A DNA stretch of 13,037 nucleotides from an uncultured Pelagibacteraceae bacterium (GCA_902588335.1 CACIOV010000021.1:1-13037), one strand, 5' to 3'. Shown: positions 1-7,321, numbered from the stretch's first letter. Numbers and translations are program-made. Notes: generated by a model not told the origin, from the letters alone.

Positions 1-707
1 TAGATGCAGCAAAAAAAAGAAATATTGTTGTCACAAATGCCCCGGATGTTATGACAGACGCAACAGCAGAAATCGCAATGCTTTTGCTCTTGGGGTCAGC
101 TAGAAGAGCAAAAGAAGGAATGGAATGGGCTAAAAAAAAAAATTGGAAATGGGCAAGCTATTTTTTAATGGGTAAACAACTAACAGGATCAAGATTAGGA
201 ATTTTAGGGATGGGTAGAGTGGGAAGAGCAGTTGCTAAAAGAGCAAAATTATTTGGGATGGAAATTCATTATTACAACAGATCTAAACTGGATAAAAATT
301 TAGAAAATGATGCTATTTATCACAAATCTCTTAAAAGTTTATTATCAATCTCAGATTTTTTTTCAATTAATTGTCCTGCAACAAAAGAAACAAAACATAT
401 TATCAATAACAAGACTTTAAAATATTTTCCAGATGGTGCAGTTATTATCAACAGCGCAAGAGGAGATATGATAGAAGATAATGCAATGGTCTCCGAATTA
501 AAAAATGGAAAAATTTTTTCTTTAGGTTTAGACGTTTATAACGGAGAGCCTAATATTCACCCAGAATATTTAACTTTACCCAACGTATTTGTTTTGCCTC
601 ATATAGGTAGTGCTACTAAAAAAACTAGAATCGCAATGGGTAACCTTGCCGTCAGTAATCTTGAGGAGTTTTTTAAAACCGGAAAATGCAAAAACAAAGT
701 TAATTAA
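1..707 (+). CDS. D-2-hydroxyacid dehydrogenase, glyoxylate/hydroxypyruvate reductase type (5' end outside window)
   Basis: This is an NAD(P)H-dependent reductase of 2-oxoacids in the D-isomer-specific 2-hydroxyacid dehydrogenase family, acting in the cytosol. The reading frame is open from the first base (first full codon at 3), so the Met at 51 is internal and the gene is 5'-truncated by the window. About 234 codons remain, covering the Rossmann nucleotide-binding domain and the C-terminal return. Counting from the Met at 51, visible motifs are DATAEIAMLLLL (3-14), the dinucleotide fold GMGRVG (53-58), catalytic Arg in NSARGD (R137), the Glu of NGEP (E166) and the His of PHIGSA (H184). An Arg-Ser pair (77-78) after the second beta strand suggests NADPH preference, which is inference. 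The glyoxylate/hydroxypyruvate subgroup is suggested by the overall wording of these motifs. It lies 146 bases upstream of the TRAP binding protein on the same strand, so a link to that substrate is possible but unproven. Confidence 0.9.
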   Translation, partial: DAAKKRNIVVTNAPDVMTDATAEIAMLLLLGSARRAKEGMEWAKKKNWKWASYFLMGKQLTGSRLGILGMGRVGRAVAKRAKLFGMEIHYYNRSKLDKNLENDAIYHKSLKSLLSISDFFSINCPATKETKHIINNKTLKYFPDGAVIINSARGDMIEDNAMVSELKNGKIFSLGLDVYNGEPNIHPEYLTLPNVFVLPHIGSATKKTRIAMGNLAVSNLEEFFKTGKCKNKVN

Positions 708-853
708 ATTCAATCATAAATTGTATTTTTTAATTTTTTTTTAATTCCTGGCTGTTTATCAATTCTTTTTTTTCAAATTTAGAAAGACTCTAAAATCTTA
801 ATATGGTTAAATTCTATTAAGTTAATTAACTAATGACAATTAAGGGGGAACTT
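708..853 (+). promoter_or_regulatory. Spacer before the TRAP operon with a 12-bp palindrome
   Basis: This 146-base AT-rich spacer must hold the promoter of dctP if the dehydrogenase is not cotranscribed. I cannot pick a convincing -35/-10 pair: TAAAAT at 791-796 could be a -10, but nothing well spaced lies upstream. A perfect 12-bp palindrome AGTTAATTAACT lies at 820-831, just before the ribosome-binding site, and could be an operator. In DNA this AT-rich it could also be chance. A weak 4-bp hairpin (711-723) followed by long T runs is a poor candidate terminator for the dehydrogenase. Confidence 0.3.
842..848 (+). promoter_or_regulatory. Ribosome-binding site that fixes the dctP start
   Basis: The sequence AAGGGGG ends five bases before the ATG at 854 and is one of the strongest Shine-Dalgarno matches in the window. 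It lies inside the frame that would begin at the ATG at 833, so it argues for starting at 854 rather than 833. Confidence 0.75.
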
Positions 854-1999
854 ATGTCAAAAAAAGATAAAACGTTAAAAGGAATTAAAACTCCTTCTAG
901 ACGTAAATTCTTTAAAGCTGCTGCTGCAACAGGTGCTGTTGCTGCTGCAACGTTGGCTATGCCATCCATTGCAAAAGCTGCAACTACTTTAAAAGTACAA
1001 GCTGCTTGGGGTGGAGGAATTTTCCTAGAGAATGCTCAAGCATACGTTAAAAGAGTTAACGAAATGTCGGGAGGTAGTTTAAAAATCGATTTACTACCTG
1101 TAAATTCTGTAGTGAAAACTAGTCAAATGCAAGATGCTGTTCACAGAGGAGTTCTAGATGGAGCTCACTATGTACCAGCATATTGGTACAGTAAATCACC
1201 TGCGGCGTCTCTTTTCGGTACAGGCCCATGTTGGGGTTGGAGCGCACAAGAGTTGCTAGGTTGGATACAGTACGGAGGTGGTATGCAATTATTTAATGAA
1301 CTGATGGGTAGTTTAGGATTAAACCTTGTTAGTTTCTTTAATAGTCCAATGCCAGCTCAACCACTTGGATGGTTTAAAGAGCAAATAAAAAAATCTTCTC
1401 AAATGAAAGGTTTGAAATATCGTACTGTGGGATTAGCTGCAGACGTTCTAGGAGAAATGGGAATGTCGGTTGTTCAATTGCCTGGTGGAGAAATTCAACC
1501 AGCAATGAAGAGCGGATTAATTGATGCTGCTGAGTTTAATAATCCAACTTCTGATAGTGATTTTGGTATGCAAGATGTATCAAAACATTATCACTTAGCA
1601 AGCTTTCACCAATCGCAAGAAGCTTTTGAGGTCACTTTTAATAAGAAAAAATTTAGTGGTCTTGCTCCAGAATTACAAAAAATTCTAGAGTATGCTTCGG
1701 AAGCTGAAAACTCTAACTTCTTCTGGCACAACACATTAAGATACGCTGATGACCTTGTTAAATTGAAAAACAAGCTTGGTGTAAATATTTACAGAACGCC
1801 AGACGGTGTTATGGCAGATCAGTTGAAAGCGTGGGATGTGATTACAGATAAATTTTCAAAGAAAGATGCTTTCTTTAAAAAAGTTGTAAAATCACAAAAA
1901 GTATATGCTAAAAAAGTTATGGCATACCTATTGCTTAACCAACCAGATTATGGATTGGCTTACAAACATCACTTCGGTGAACCAACTAAAGCAATTTAA
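854..1999 (+). CDS. dctP: TRAP transporter substrate-binding protein, Tat-exported
   Basis: This is the periplasmic binding protein of a tripartite ATP-independent (TRAP) transporter, which delivers an organic acid to the DctQM permease for sodium-driven uptake. The start at 854 is chosen for its strong ribosome-binding site and gives 381 residues. The N-terminus is a Tat signal: SRRKFFK (15-21), an Ala-rich hydrophobic stretch, then an AKA site ending near residue 42. The mature part begins TTLKVQAAW and contains the GLKYR segment, whose Arg (R190) corresponds to the conserved carboxylate-binding Arg of TRAP binding proteins. The sequence resembles the mannitol/chloroaromatic or TakP (2-oxoacid) branch; a carboxylate ligand is likely, its identity unknown. 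Where many relatives read EWVGP, this protein reads EFNNP (227-231), close to the ligand/metal site, so specificity may differ. It is followed by a hairpin and then dctQ and dctM. Confidence 0.9.
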   Translation: MSKKDKTLKGIKTPSRRKFFKAAAATGAVAAATLAMPSIAKAATTLKVQAAWGGGIFLENAQAYVKRVNEMSGGSLKIDLLPVNSVVKTSQMQDAVHRGVLDGAHYVPAYWYSKSPAASLFGTGPCWGWSAQELLGWIQYGGGMQLFNELMGSLGLNLVSFFNSPMPAQPLGWFKEQIKKSSQMKGLKYRTVGLAADVLGEMGMSVVQLPGGEIQPAMKSGLIDAAEFNNPTSDSDFGMQDVSKHYHLASFHQSQEAFEVTFNKKKFSGLAPELQKILEYASEAENSNFFWHNTLRYADDLVKLKNKLGVNIYRTPDGVMADQLKAWDVITDKFSKKDAFFKKVVKSQKVYAKKVMAYLLLNQPDYGLAYKHHFGEPTKAI

Positions 2000-2021
2000 A
2001 TATTTAAGTTGATATATTATT

Positions 2022-2046
2022 AAGGGCGGCCCAAAAGGTCGCCCTT
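2022..2046 (+). terminator. Strong hairpin between dctP and dctQ (partial terminator / mRNA stabiliser)
   Basis: A 10-bp stem (2022-2031 with 2037-2046, one G-U pair) closes a CAAAA loop, and its GC-rich core stands out in this AT-rich DNA. The tail TCTTATT is only moderately T-rich, so termination is probably leaky. Such hairpins after binding-protein genes commonly leave the binding protein in excess over its permease. It is the only strong hairpin in the 101-base dctP-dctQ spacer. Confidence 0.7.
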
Positions 2047-2100
2047 TCTTATTGAGTTTTACGTAGTTTTATATAAACTATTTCTTAGTTAGAGGGGTTC

Positions 2101-2700
2101 GTGGAAAAATTTATTTATTTCTTTGAAAGTTTAAGTATATGGATTGGCCGAGCTTTCGGTTGGTGTATCCTTGTTTTGACTCTTTCCGTTACCTATGAAG
2201 TTTTTGTTAGATATGTCTTAAATGCTCCAACAGTTTGGGCATTTGATATGATGGTTCAAATGTATGGCGGTCTATTTTTAATGGCTGGAGCATACGCATT
2301 AGCGCAAGATGCTCATGTAAGAGGTGATGTTTTATATAGATTATTTCCCGTTAAAGCACAGGCATGGATCGATTTAATACTTTACATTTTTTTCTTTTTT
2401 CCTGGGATGTTGGCTTTAGTTTGGTTTGGTTATGAAATCGCTGGTGACTCTTGGAGATATAAAGAAGTTAGCTGGAATAGCCCTGCTCGAATTCAAATTT
2501 ATTTTTTTAAATCTCTAATACCTCTTGCTGGAGGATTGTTAATTCTACAAGGAATTTCAGAATCTATGAGATGTATTCTTTGTATTAGAAATGGCACATG
2601 GATGAAAAGACATGAAGATGTCAGGGAAACTGAAGAAGATTTAATTAAACAACAACAAGAAGAACAGAGAAGAAAAAAAGCCTTAGGGAAGGACAATTAA
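2101..2700 (+). CDS. dctQ: TRAP transporter small permease subunit DctQ
   Basis: This is the small integral membrane subunit of the TRAP transporter, pairing with DctM in the inner membrane. The 199-residue protein shows four hydrophobic helices. It carries DctQ family hallmarks: YEVFVRYVLNAPTVWAFD near residues 32-49 and the short DAHVRGDV segment (about 70-77). The C-terminal tail after the last helix is long, charged and rich in Glu, Gln and Lys. The start is GTG, with AGAGGGG (2091-2097) just upstream, so spacing is short but acceptable. The stop codon directly abuts the ATG of dctM, and the dctM ribosome-binding site lies within this gene, which implies translational coupling. Its wording fits the mannitol/chloroaromatic TRAP branch, consistent with dctP. 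Confidence 0.9.
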   Translation: MEKFIYFFESLSIWIGRAFGWCILVLTLSVTYEVFVRYVLNAPTVWAFDMMVQMYGGLFLMAGAYALAQDAHVRGDVLYRLFPVKAQAWIDLILYIFFFFPGMLALVWFGYEIAGDSWRYKEVSWNSPARIQIYFFKSLIPLAGGLLILQGISESMRCILCIRNGTWMKRHEDVRETEEDLIKQQQEEQRRKKALGKDN

Positions 2701-4047
2701 ATGACTGATCCACAAGTAGCTATGTTAATGCTTTCATTGTTTATCTTTCTAGTTTTATTAGGCTTTCCTATAGCTTTTACACTTATTGCTATGGGCGTGG
2801 GTTTTGGTTATTACGCTTACTTCCAAGCAGACAATTTATTTAATAATCAAATTTTTTATTTACTTAATCAAAATACTTATTCTGTAATGGAAAATGATGT
2901 TTTGGTTGCCATACCTCTATTTTTATTTATGGGTTATGTTGTTGAGCGTGCAAATATTGTTAATAGATTATTTTTTAGTTTACAATTGGCCACGCGACAT
3001 CTTCCAGGATCAATGGCTGTAGCAGCGCTTGCTACCTGTGCAATCTTTGCTACTGCTAGCGGAATCATTGGAGCAGTTGTTACATTAATGGGACTACTAG
3101 CTTTCCCAGCCATGGTTAAAGCTGGTTATCATAGAGGTTTTGCATCAGGAGTAATTTGTGCTGGTGGAACTTTAGGAATATTAATTCCTCCAAGTATTAT
3201 GCTTATTGTTTATGCGGCTATAGCTGAATTATCTCCGTTGAGACTTTACGCAGCAGCAATTTTTCCTGGTTTTTTATTAGCTGGTTTTTATATGATTTAT
3301 GTTGTAACCCGTGCATTTTTTAATCCAAGTCTTGCACCAAAACCTGTAGAAGAAGAAGTTCCGCCATCGAGAGTTATTATACTTCAACTATTAACTTCTT
3401 TTGTTCCTCTAGCGTTATTAATTTTAACAGTACTTGGCTCAATTTTACTCGGATTAGCAACTCCAGCAGAAGCTGCTGCAATTGGTGCGTTTGGGGGATT
3501 GTTTTTAGCTTTTTGTTACAGAGCACTTAATTGGAAAACATTGAAACAATCGATTTTCTTAACAGCCAAAACAACAGCGATGGTTTGTTGGTTATTTGTT
3601 GGTTCTTGGACTTTTGCCTCGGTTTTTTCATATCTAGGTGGTCATGCAATAATTGAACATTGGATTCTTGCTATGAACTTGGAGCCTTGGCAATTTCTTG
3701 TTCTAGTTCAGTTAATAATTTTTTTACTTGGTTGGCCTTTAGAATGGACAGAAATATTAATTATTTTTGTTCCAATTTTTTTACCTATGCTTGATGCATT
3801 TGGTGTCAACCCATACTTTTTTGCCATGCTAGTTGCTTTAAACCTTCAAACTTCCTTTCTGACTCCACCTATGGCTATGGCAGCTTATTATTTGAAGGGT
3901 GTGGTTGGAGATCAGATTGAATTAATAGAAATATTTAAAAGCATCATGCCTTATTTGGCTATCGTAATATTCACAATGGTTCTTATGTATAATTTTCCGG
4001 GGATAGCATTATATTTACCAGATTATTTTTTTGGTATTGCTAAATAG
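2701..4047 (+). CDS. dctM: TRAP transporter large permease subunit DctM
   Basis: This is the large membrane subunit, forming the transport path and using an ion gradient to import the ligand handed over by DctP. It has 448 residues, a normal length, with about a dozen hydrophobic helices over its whole length. Recognisable DctM features include FPIAFTLIAMG near the N-terminus (24-34), VAIPLFLFMGYV, the SGIIGAVV region and LGILIPPSIMLIVYA in the first half. The related segments LATPAEAAAIGA and FLTPPMAMAAYYL lie in the second half. The start directly follows the dctQ stop, with AGGGAAGGA (2685-2693) as ribosome-binding site. The amidase gene starts five bases after its stop, so the operon continues. 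Confidence 0.93.
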   Translation: MTDPQVAMLMLSLFIFLVLLGFPIAFTLIAMGVGFGYYAYFQADNLFNNQIFYLLNQNTYSVMENDVLVAIPLFLFMGYVVERANIVNRLFFSLQLATRHLPGSMAVAALATCAIFATASGIIGAVVTLMGLLAFPAMVKAGYHRGFASGVICAGGTLGILIPPSIMLIVYAAIAELSPLRLYAAAIFPGFLLAGFYMIYVVTRAFFNPSLAPKPVEEEVPPSRVIILQLLTSFVPLALLILTVLGSILLGLATPAEAAAIGAFGGLFLAFCYRALNWKTLKQSIFLTAKTTAMVCWLFVGSWTFASVFSYLGGHAIIEHWILAMNLEPWQFLVLVQLIIFLLGWPLEWTEILIIFVPIFLPMLDAFGVNPYFFAMLVALNLQTSFLTPPMAMAAYYLKGVVGDQIELIEIFKSIMPYLAIVIFTMVLMYNFPGIALYLPDYFFGIAK

Positions 4048-4052
4048 AATTA

Positions 4053-5387
4053 ATGTCTGCTCTTAATACTTCAGCTGTAGAAATGGTTAAATCTATTAAA
4101 AAGGGAGAAATTACATCAGAAGAACTTATAAAAAACTATATAAAAGAAATAAAAAAAAAAGAAAAAGATGTTGGAGCATGGGAGTTTTTCGACGAAGAAC
4201 TTGCAATCGCTCAGGCGAAAAAACTAGATTTGCTACATCAATCAGGAAAACATGGGGATCTTCATGGTGTCCCAGTTGGGATTAAAGATATTTTTGATAC
4301 AGAAGATATGCCAACTGGAGATGGAACAGAAATTCATAAGAAAAATCCAAGTTTAAACGATTGTACAGTTGTGTCGAAATTAAAACAAGCCGGAGCGGTC
4401 ATTATGGGAAAAACGGTAACGTGTGAGCTTGCATACTATTCACCTGGTAAAACTAAAAATCCACATGACCTTGGCAGAACTCCCGGTGGATCATCAAGTG
4501 GTTCGGCAGCAGCTGTAGCTTCACACATGGTTCCACTTGCTGTTGGCAGTCAAACTAATGGATCAGTAATTAGACCTGCCTCTTACTGCGGTGTAGTGGG
4601 ATATAAACCTACAAGAGGATTAATTTCACGTCACTTGGTGTTGCAGGTATCTAGAAAATTAGATCAGATAGGAGTTTTTTCCAACTCTGTAGAGGATGCT
4701 GCATTAATTAGCGAGCAGCTTATTGGCTATGATAAACAAGATCCAGACACATCCTTGAATCCTAAACCAAAATTATTAGCTGCTAGTCAGCAAAAACCTC
4801 CAATGGAACCAGTGTTGGCTTATATCAAATTACCTTTTATGGATAAATTAGAAGAGGATGCAAAAGAGGGTTTTGACGAAATAAAAGATGAAATAAAAAA
4901 TAAATTAAATGGTAAAATAGATGAAGTTGAACTTCCCGAAGGTTTTAAAGACATTCCAGAGTGGCATAAAATTATTATGGAGTCAGACATGGCTACTTCT
5001 TTTTCTAAAGAATATAAATCTTTTAAAAATAAATTAAGTGATAAAATTGTAGAGGCTATTGAAAGGGGAATGAAATATACCTCAGTTGAATACAATGAAG
5101 CCTTATCAAAAATAGGTACAGCAAATACTTACTTTAAACAATTTTTTAATGATTATGATGCAATCTTAACTCCTTCAGCAACGGGCGAAGCGCCTAAGGG
5201 TTTAGATTTTACTGGCAATCCTATTTTTTGTACAGTTTGGACTTATTGTGGAATGCCTTCTATTAGCTTACCATTGCTCCAGGGAAAAAATGGTATTCCA
5301 ATAGGTGTTCAACTTGTATCATCATTGTTTGACGATGAAAGGCTGTTTAGAAATGCTAATTGGCTAACTAGTAAAATAAAAAAATGA
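4053..5387 (+). CDS. Amidase-signature family hydrolase
   Basis: This is a cytosolic hydrolase of the amidase-signature family, which cleaves a C-N amide bond with a Ser-cisSer-Lys triad. At 444 residues it is full length. The predicted triad is visible: Lys78 in VGIKDIFDT, the cis-Ser147 of GGSSSGS and the nucleophile Ser171 in GSQTNGSVIRPAS. The family's usual Asp in the last motif is Gln here (168), and NGS replaces GGS; similar Gln variants exist among amidases, so loss of activity is not implied. GatA is unlikely because no gatB or gatC lies nearby and the motif wording differs, so a small-molecule amidase is preferred. It starts five bases after dctM and overlaps the next gene by four, so it is almost certainly cotranscribed with the transporter and may act on the imported compound, perhaps to release ammonia. 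The substrate is unknown. Confidence 0.9.
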   Translation: MSALNTSAVEMVKSIKKGEITSEELIKNYIKEIKKKEKDVGAWEFFDEELAIAQAKKLDLLHQSGKHGDLHGVPVGIKDIFDTEDMPTGDGTEIHKKNPSLNDCTVVSKLKQAGAVIMGKTVTCELAYYSPGKTKNPHDLGRTPGGSSSGSAAAVASHMVPLAVGSQTNGSVIRPASYCGVVGYKPTRGLISRHLVLQVSRKLDQIGVFSNSVEDAALISEQLIGYDKQDPDTSLNPKPKLLAASQQKPPMEPVLAYIKLPFMDKLEEDAKEGFDEIKDEIKNKLNGKIDEVELPEGFKDIPEWHKIIMESDMATSFSKEYKSFKNKLSDKIVEAIERGMKYTSVEYNEALSKIGTANTYFKQFFNDYDAILTPSATGEAPKGLDFTGNPIFCTVWTYCGMPSISLPLLQGKNGIPIGVQLVSSLFDDERLFRNANWLTSKIKK

Positions 5388-5575
5388 AATTAAGTGAAAA
5401 AATAACAATTATAATAGGGGTAGCACTTGTTGCAATATTTGTAACGGGTTTGGCTTGGAGCATAAGCACGGGGCTCGCTGGATTTTGGAGAGGTCTTCCT
5501 TTTTGGGTAATAGTTATATTTTGCTTGTATCTACTTATTTTAGATTCGATAAGATCAATTAATAAAAATAATTAA
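5384..5575 (+). CDS. Small two-helix membrane protein, function unknown
   Basis: I do not recognise this 63-residue protein. It has two hydrophobic helices (about 7-28 and 37-54) joined by a short loop with Arg36, and a basic tail (SIRSINKNN). No signal peptidase site or catalytic motif is visible. Its ATG overlaps the amidase stop (ATGA, four bases), which supports it being a real gene translated by coupling as the last member of the TRAP-amidase operon. It might be an accessory to the transporter or a membrane anchor, but nothing in the sequence shows this. It ends one base before the convergent zinc-finger gene. Confidence 0.7.
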   Translation: MKLSEKITIIIGVALVAIFVTGLAWSISTGLAGFWRGLPFWVIVIFCLYLLILDSIRSINKNN

Positions 5576-5576
5576 G

Positions 5577-6227
5577 CTAATAAGAGTCCATTAAATCTTT
5601 AATTATAACAATCATATTCTTGACCGATTCAGCAAGAAATTCTAATTGTGCATCTAATAATTCAAAAATGTATTCAGTTTTTGGAAAGTAATTAAGTAAA
5701 TCGTTTTCGAAAGTTTTTAATATACCCACAATGGAAAATCCAATAATTATTAATAAAAAAATATAACCAAAAAATCCAATTCCTTGTTTTGGTTTATATA
5801 CATCGGGCAGTTTTTTATCATTATCTAAACTTCCAGATGATGGATCCAATTCTTTTTTAACCTTTTTTTCTCTTTTTTGTTTTGGGCTTTCTATTTTTCT
5901 TCCTGTTAGTTTATCGAGCTCTTTACCTATCTTTTTTTTTGCAAATAAGCCAGTTTTTCCAGAAGGTAGTAATTGTGCCCACTGACTTCCCAAAAATTTA
6001 TAAGTTTTGCCATCCGATGCTTTTATTGCATCTACAGAAAGATCTTCATTAATTTCCTCAACAGGTTTACTTATATCTGACTTTTTAACTTTTCTTGTTG
6101 GTATAGACATGGGCATTTGATGCCAAGTAACCGAGCAGTAACCACATTGAACTGTTCTTCCCTCTTCAGGAATATCTCTATCTTTTACTACAAATTTTCT
6201 AGAACAACTTTCACACTGTATAATCAT
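5577..6227 (-). CDS. MJ0042-type zinc-finger membrane protein
   Basis: This 216-residue protein begins with an MJ0042/zinc-ribbon domain: CxxC at residues 5-8 and CxxC at 28-31, with the usual KF...IPEEGR.VQCGYC wording. A flexible Lys-rich middle contains a compact segment KFLGSQWAQLLPSGKTG (77-93), followed by a charged linker. A single transmembrane helix (about 151-171) leads to a C-terminal helical tail containing FPKTE. Zinc-finger proteins of this layout are common in Alphaproteobacteria and their role is poorly known; the zinc finger would lie in the cytosol if the N-terminus stays inside. It follows the 61-residue gene by 31 bases on the same strand. It converges on the small membrane protein gene with a one-base gap. 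Confidence 0.85.
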   Translation of the reverse strand: MIIQCESCSRKFVVKDRDIPEEGRTVQCGYCSVTWHQMPMSIPTRKVKKSDISKPVEEINEDLSVDAIKASDGKTYKFLGSQWAQLLPSGKTGLFAKKKIGKELDKLTGRKIESPKQKREKKVKKELDPSSGSLDNDKKLPDVYKPKQGIGFFGYIFLLIIIGFSIVGILKTFENDLLNYFPKTEYIFELLDAQLEFLAESVKNMIVIIKDLMDSY

Positions 6228-6258
6228 TTAGTTTTTTCTAATTAAAAGTTTCAATATT

Positions 6259-6444
6259 CTATTCAATCATTTGATCAAGAACAAGGATTTCGCTTTTATT
6301 TGATTTTGCTTGATTGTTAAGAGTTAAAATATCATTTTTACCAGTTGAATCTTTTCTTTTTGTAGTTTTACTCTTTTTTTTCTCTATTTTAGAAATGCTA
6401 TTTACTGCATTCAATATATCATTTATTTCAAATTCTTTTGTCAT
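6259..6444 (-). CDS. 61-residue protein of unknown function, weakly like the PopZ/DUF2497 N-terminus
   Basis: I do not firmly recognise this protein. It is 61 residues long, rich in Lys, Ser and Asn, with no membrane segment. An N-terminal helix (FEINDILNAVNSISKI, 5-20) is followed by a basic, probably disordered middle and two similar short segments, NDILTLNN (37-44) and SEILVLDQM (51-59). The pattern of an IL..I..I helix, a disordered linker and a V/I-L-x-L segment recalls the N-terminal half of PopZ (DUF2497) proteins, but the C-terminal oligomerisation part is absent, so this is only a hint. It lies 31 bases upstream of the zinc-finger gene in the same direction, probably as an operon. 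Its start codon overlaps the proposed promoter of the divergent hydrolase gene. No clear ribosome-binding site is seen. Confidence 0.6.
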   Translation of the reverse strand: MTKEFEINDILNAVNSISKIEKKKSKTTKRKDSTGKNDILTLNNQAKSNKSEILVLDQMIE

Positions 6445-6465
6445 GTTCTAATAAAAGTTTATGAT
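6438..6465 (+). promoter_or_regulatory. Candidate sigma70-type promoter for the alpha/beta hydrolase gene
   Basis: TTGTCA (6438-6443) and TATGAT (6460-6465) are separated by 16 bases and each differs from consensus by one base. Transcription would start near 6472, about 37 bases before the ATG at 6509. The -35 box overlaps the start codon of the divergent small gene. This is a motif match only. Confidence 0.4.
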
Positions 6466-6508
6466 AGATTAAATTTTAAAGAAGAAAAATGAATTTTTAA
6501 ATAAATTT

Positions 6509-7321
6509 ATGAACTTTTATACTACGAGCATATTAGCATTAGTGTGTTTTTACGTCCTAATAGTACTTGTTTTGTTTTTTTTCCAAGGAAATCTCTTATA
6601 TCATCCTTCAGTAAACAATTATATCAAAGATCAGACAGCTAAGGAGCCCACCGGAATTGAAAAAGTTAGAATTACCACAAAGGATAAAATTGATCTTATA
6701 GGTTGGTTTTATAGTAATAATATGGAAAATTCAAAAACCATCTTATTTTTTCACGGAAATGCCGGTTCTCTAGAAAACAGAACTTATAAGCTTAATCATT
6801 TTAAAAATTTAAATTTAAATTTTTTAATCATAGCTTGGAGAGGATTTAATGGAAATAGCGGTAAGCCGAATGAATTAGGTTTATACGAGGATGCTAAAAG
6901 TGCAATTGGATGGTTAAAAGAAAAGGGCATAAAAGAAAAAAATATTATACTTTATGGAGAGTCGCTAGGTACAGGTGTTGCTATTGAGGTTGCGCAAAAC
7001 AAAAATTATGCAGGTGTTATTTTGGAATCACCTTTTACTTCCATGGTAAATATGGGAAAAAAATACTATCCTTTTTTCCCAGTTAGTTTATTGCTCAAAG
7101 ATAAGTTTGAAAGTTATAAAAAAATAAACAAGGTCTTCGTTCCCATTTTAATTATGCACGGAAAAGTTGATAATATCGTTCCATTTCACATGGGAAAAAA
7201 AATGTATGAATTGGCCAATAAGCCTAAATATTCTTATTTTTCTGAATATGACGATCATATGATGGAATACAATGAAACACTTTTAAATGAGTTAAAAAAA
7301 TTTATTCACAGCTTAAATTAA
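6509..7321 (+). CDS. Membrane-anchored alpha/beta hydrolase, Bem46/ABHD13-like
   Basis: This is a serine hydrolase of the alpha/beta-hydrolase fold, 270 residues long. One N-terminal hydrophobic helix (about 6-25) probably anchors it in the inner membrane. After it come the LLYHPS segment, the oxyanion-loop motif FFHGNAG (80-86), the WRGFNGNSGKP loop (110-120), the nucleophile elbow GESLG (Ser152), the acid Asp221 in HGKVDNIVP and the catalytic His250 in DDH. This order and wording fit Bem46/ABHD13-type hydrolases, whose bacterial substrates are mostly unknown; lipid or acyl-ester cleavage is only a guess. No clear ribosome-binding site precedes the ATG at 6509, but a start here keeps the usual anchor helix. 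It is followed by another + strand gene after 49 bases. Confidence 0.85.
   Translation: MNFYTTSILALVCFYVLIVLVLFFFQGNLLYHPSVNNYIKDQTAKEPTGIEKVRITTKDKIDLIGWFYSNNMENSKTILFFHGNAGSLENRTYKLNHFKNLNLNFLIIAWRGFNGNSGKPNELGLYEDAKSAIGWLKEKGIKEKNIILYGESLGTGVAIEVAQNKNYAGVILESPFTSMVNMGKKYYPFFPVSLLLKDKFESYKKINKVFVPILIMHGKVDNIVPFHMGKKMYELANKPKYSYFSEYDDHMMEYNETLLNELKKFIHSLN

Noticed and set aside
711..745. Weak hairpin plus T runs after the dehydrogenase as an intrinsic terminator
   Set aside because: The stem has only four AT-rich pairs, and T runs are everywhere in this sequence.
833..853. Upstream ATG at 833 as the start of dctP
   Set aside because: It would place the strong ribosome-binding site inside the coding region and add seven residues before the Tat signal; the ATG at 854 is perfectly spaced.
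2499..2696. Open frame on the - strand inside dctQ
   Set aside because: It lies antisense within a clear DctQ gene, has low-complexity Ser/Cys/Leu content and no family features.
4820..5095. Open frame on the - strand inside the amidase gene
   Set aside because: It is antisense to a conserved amidase; its Ser/Ile/Leu-rich composition is typical of a shadow frame.
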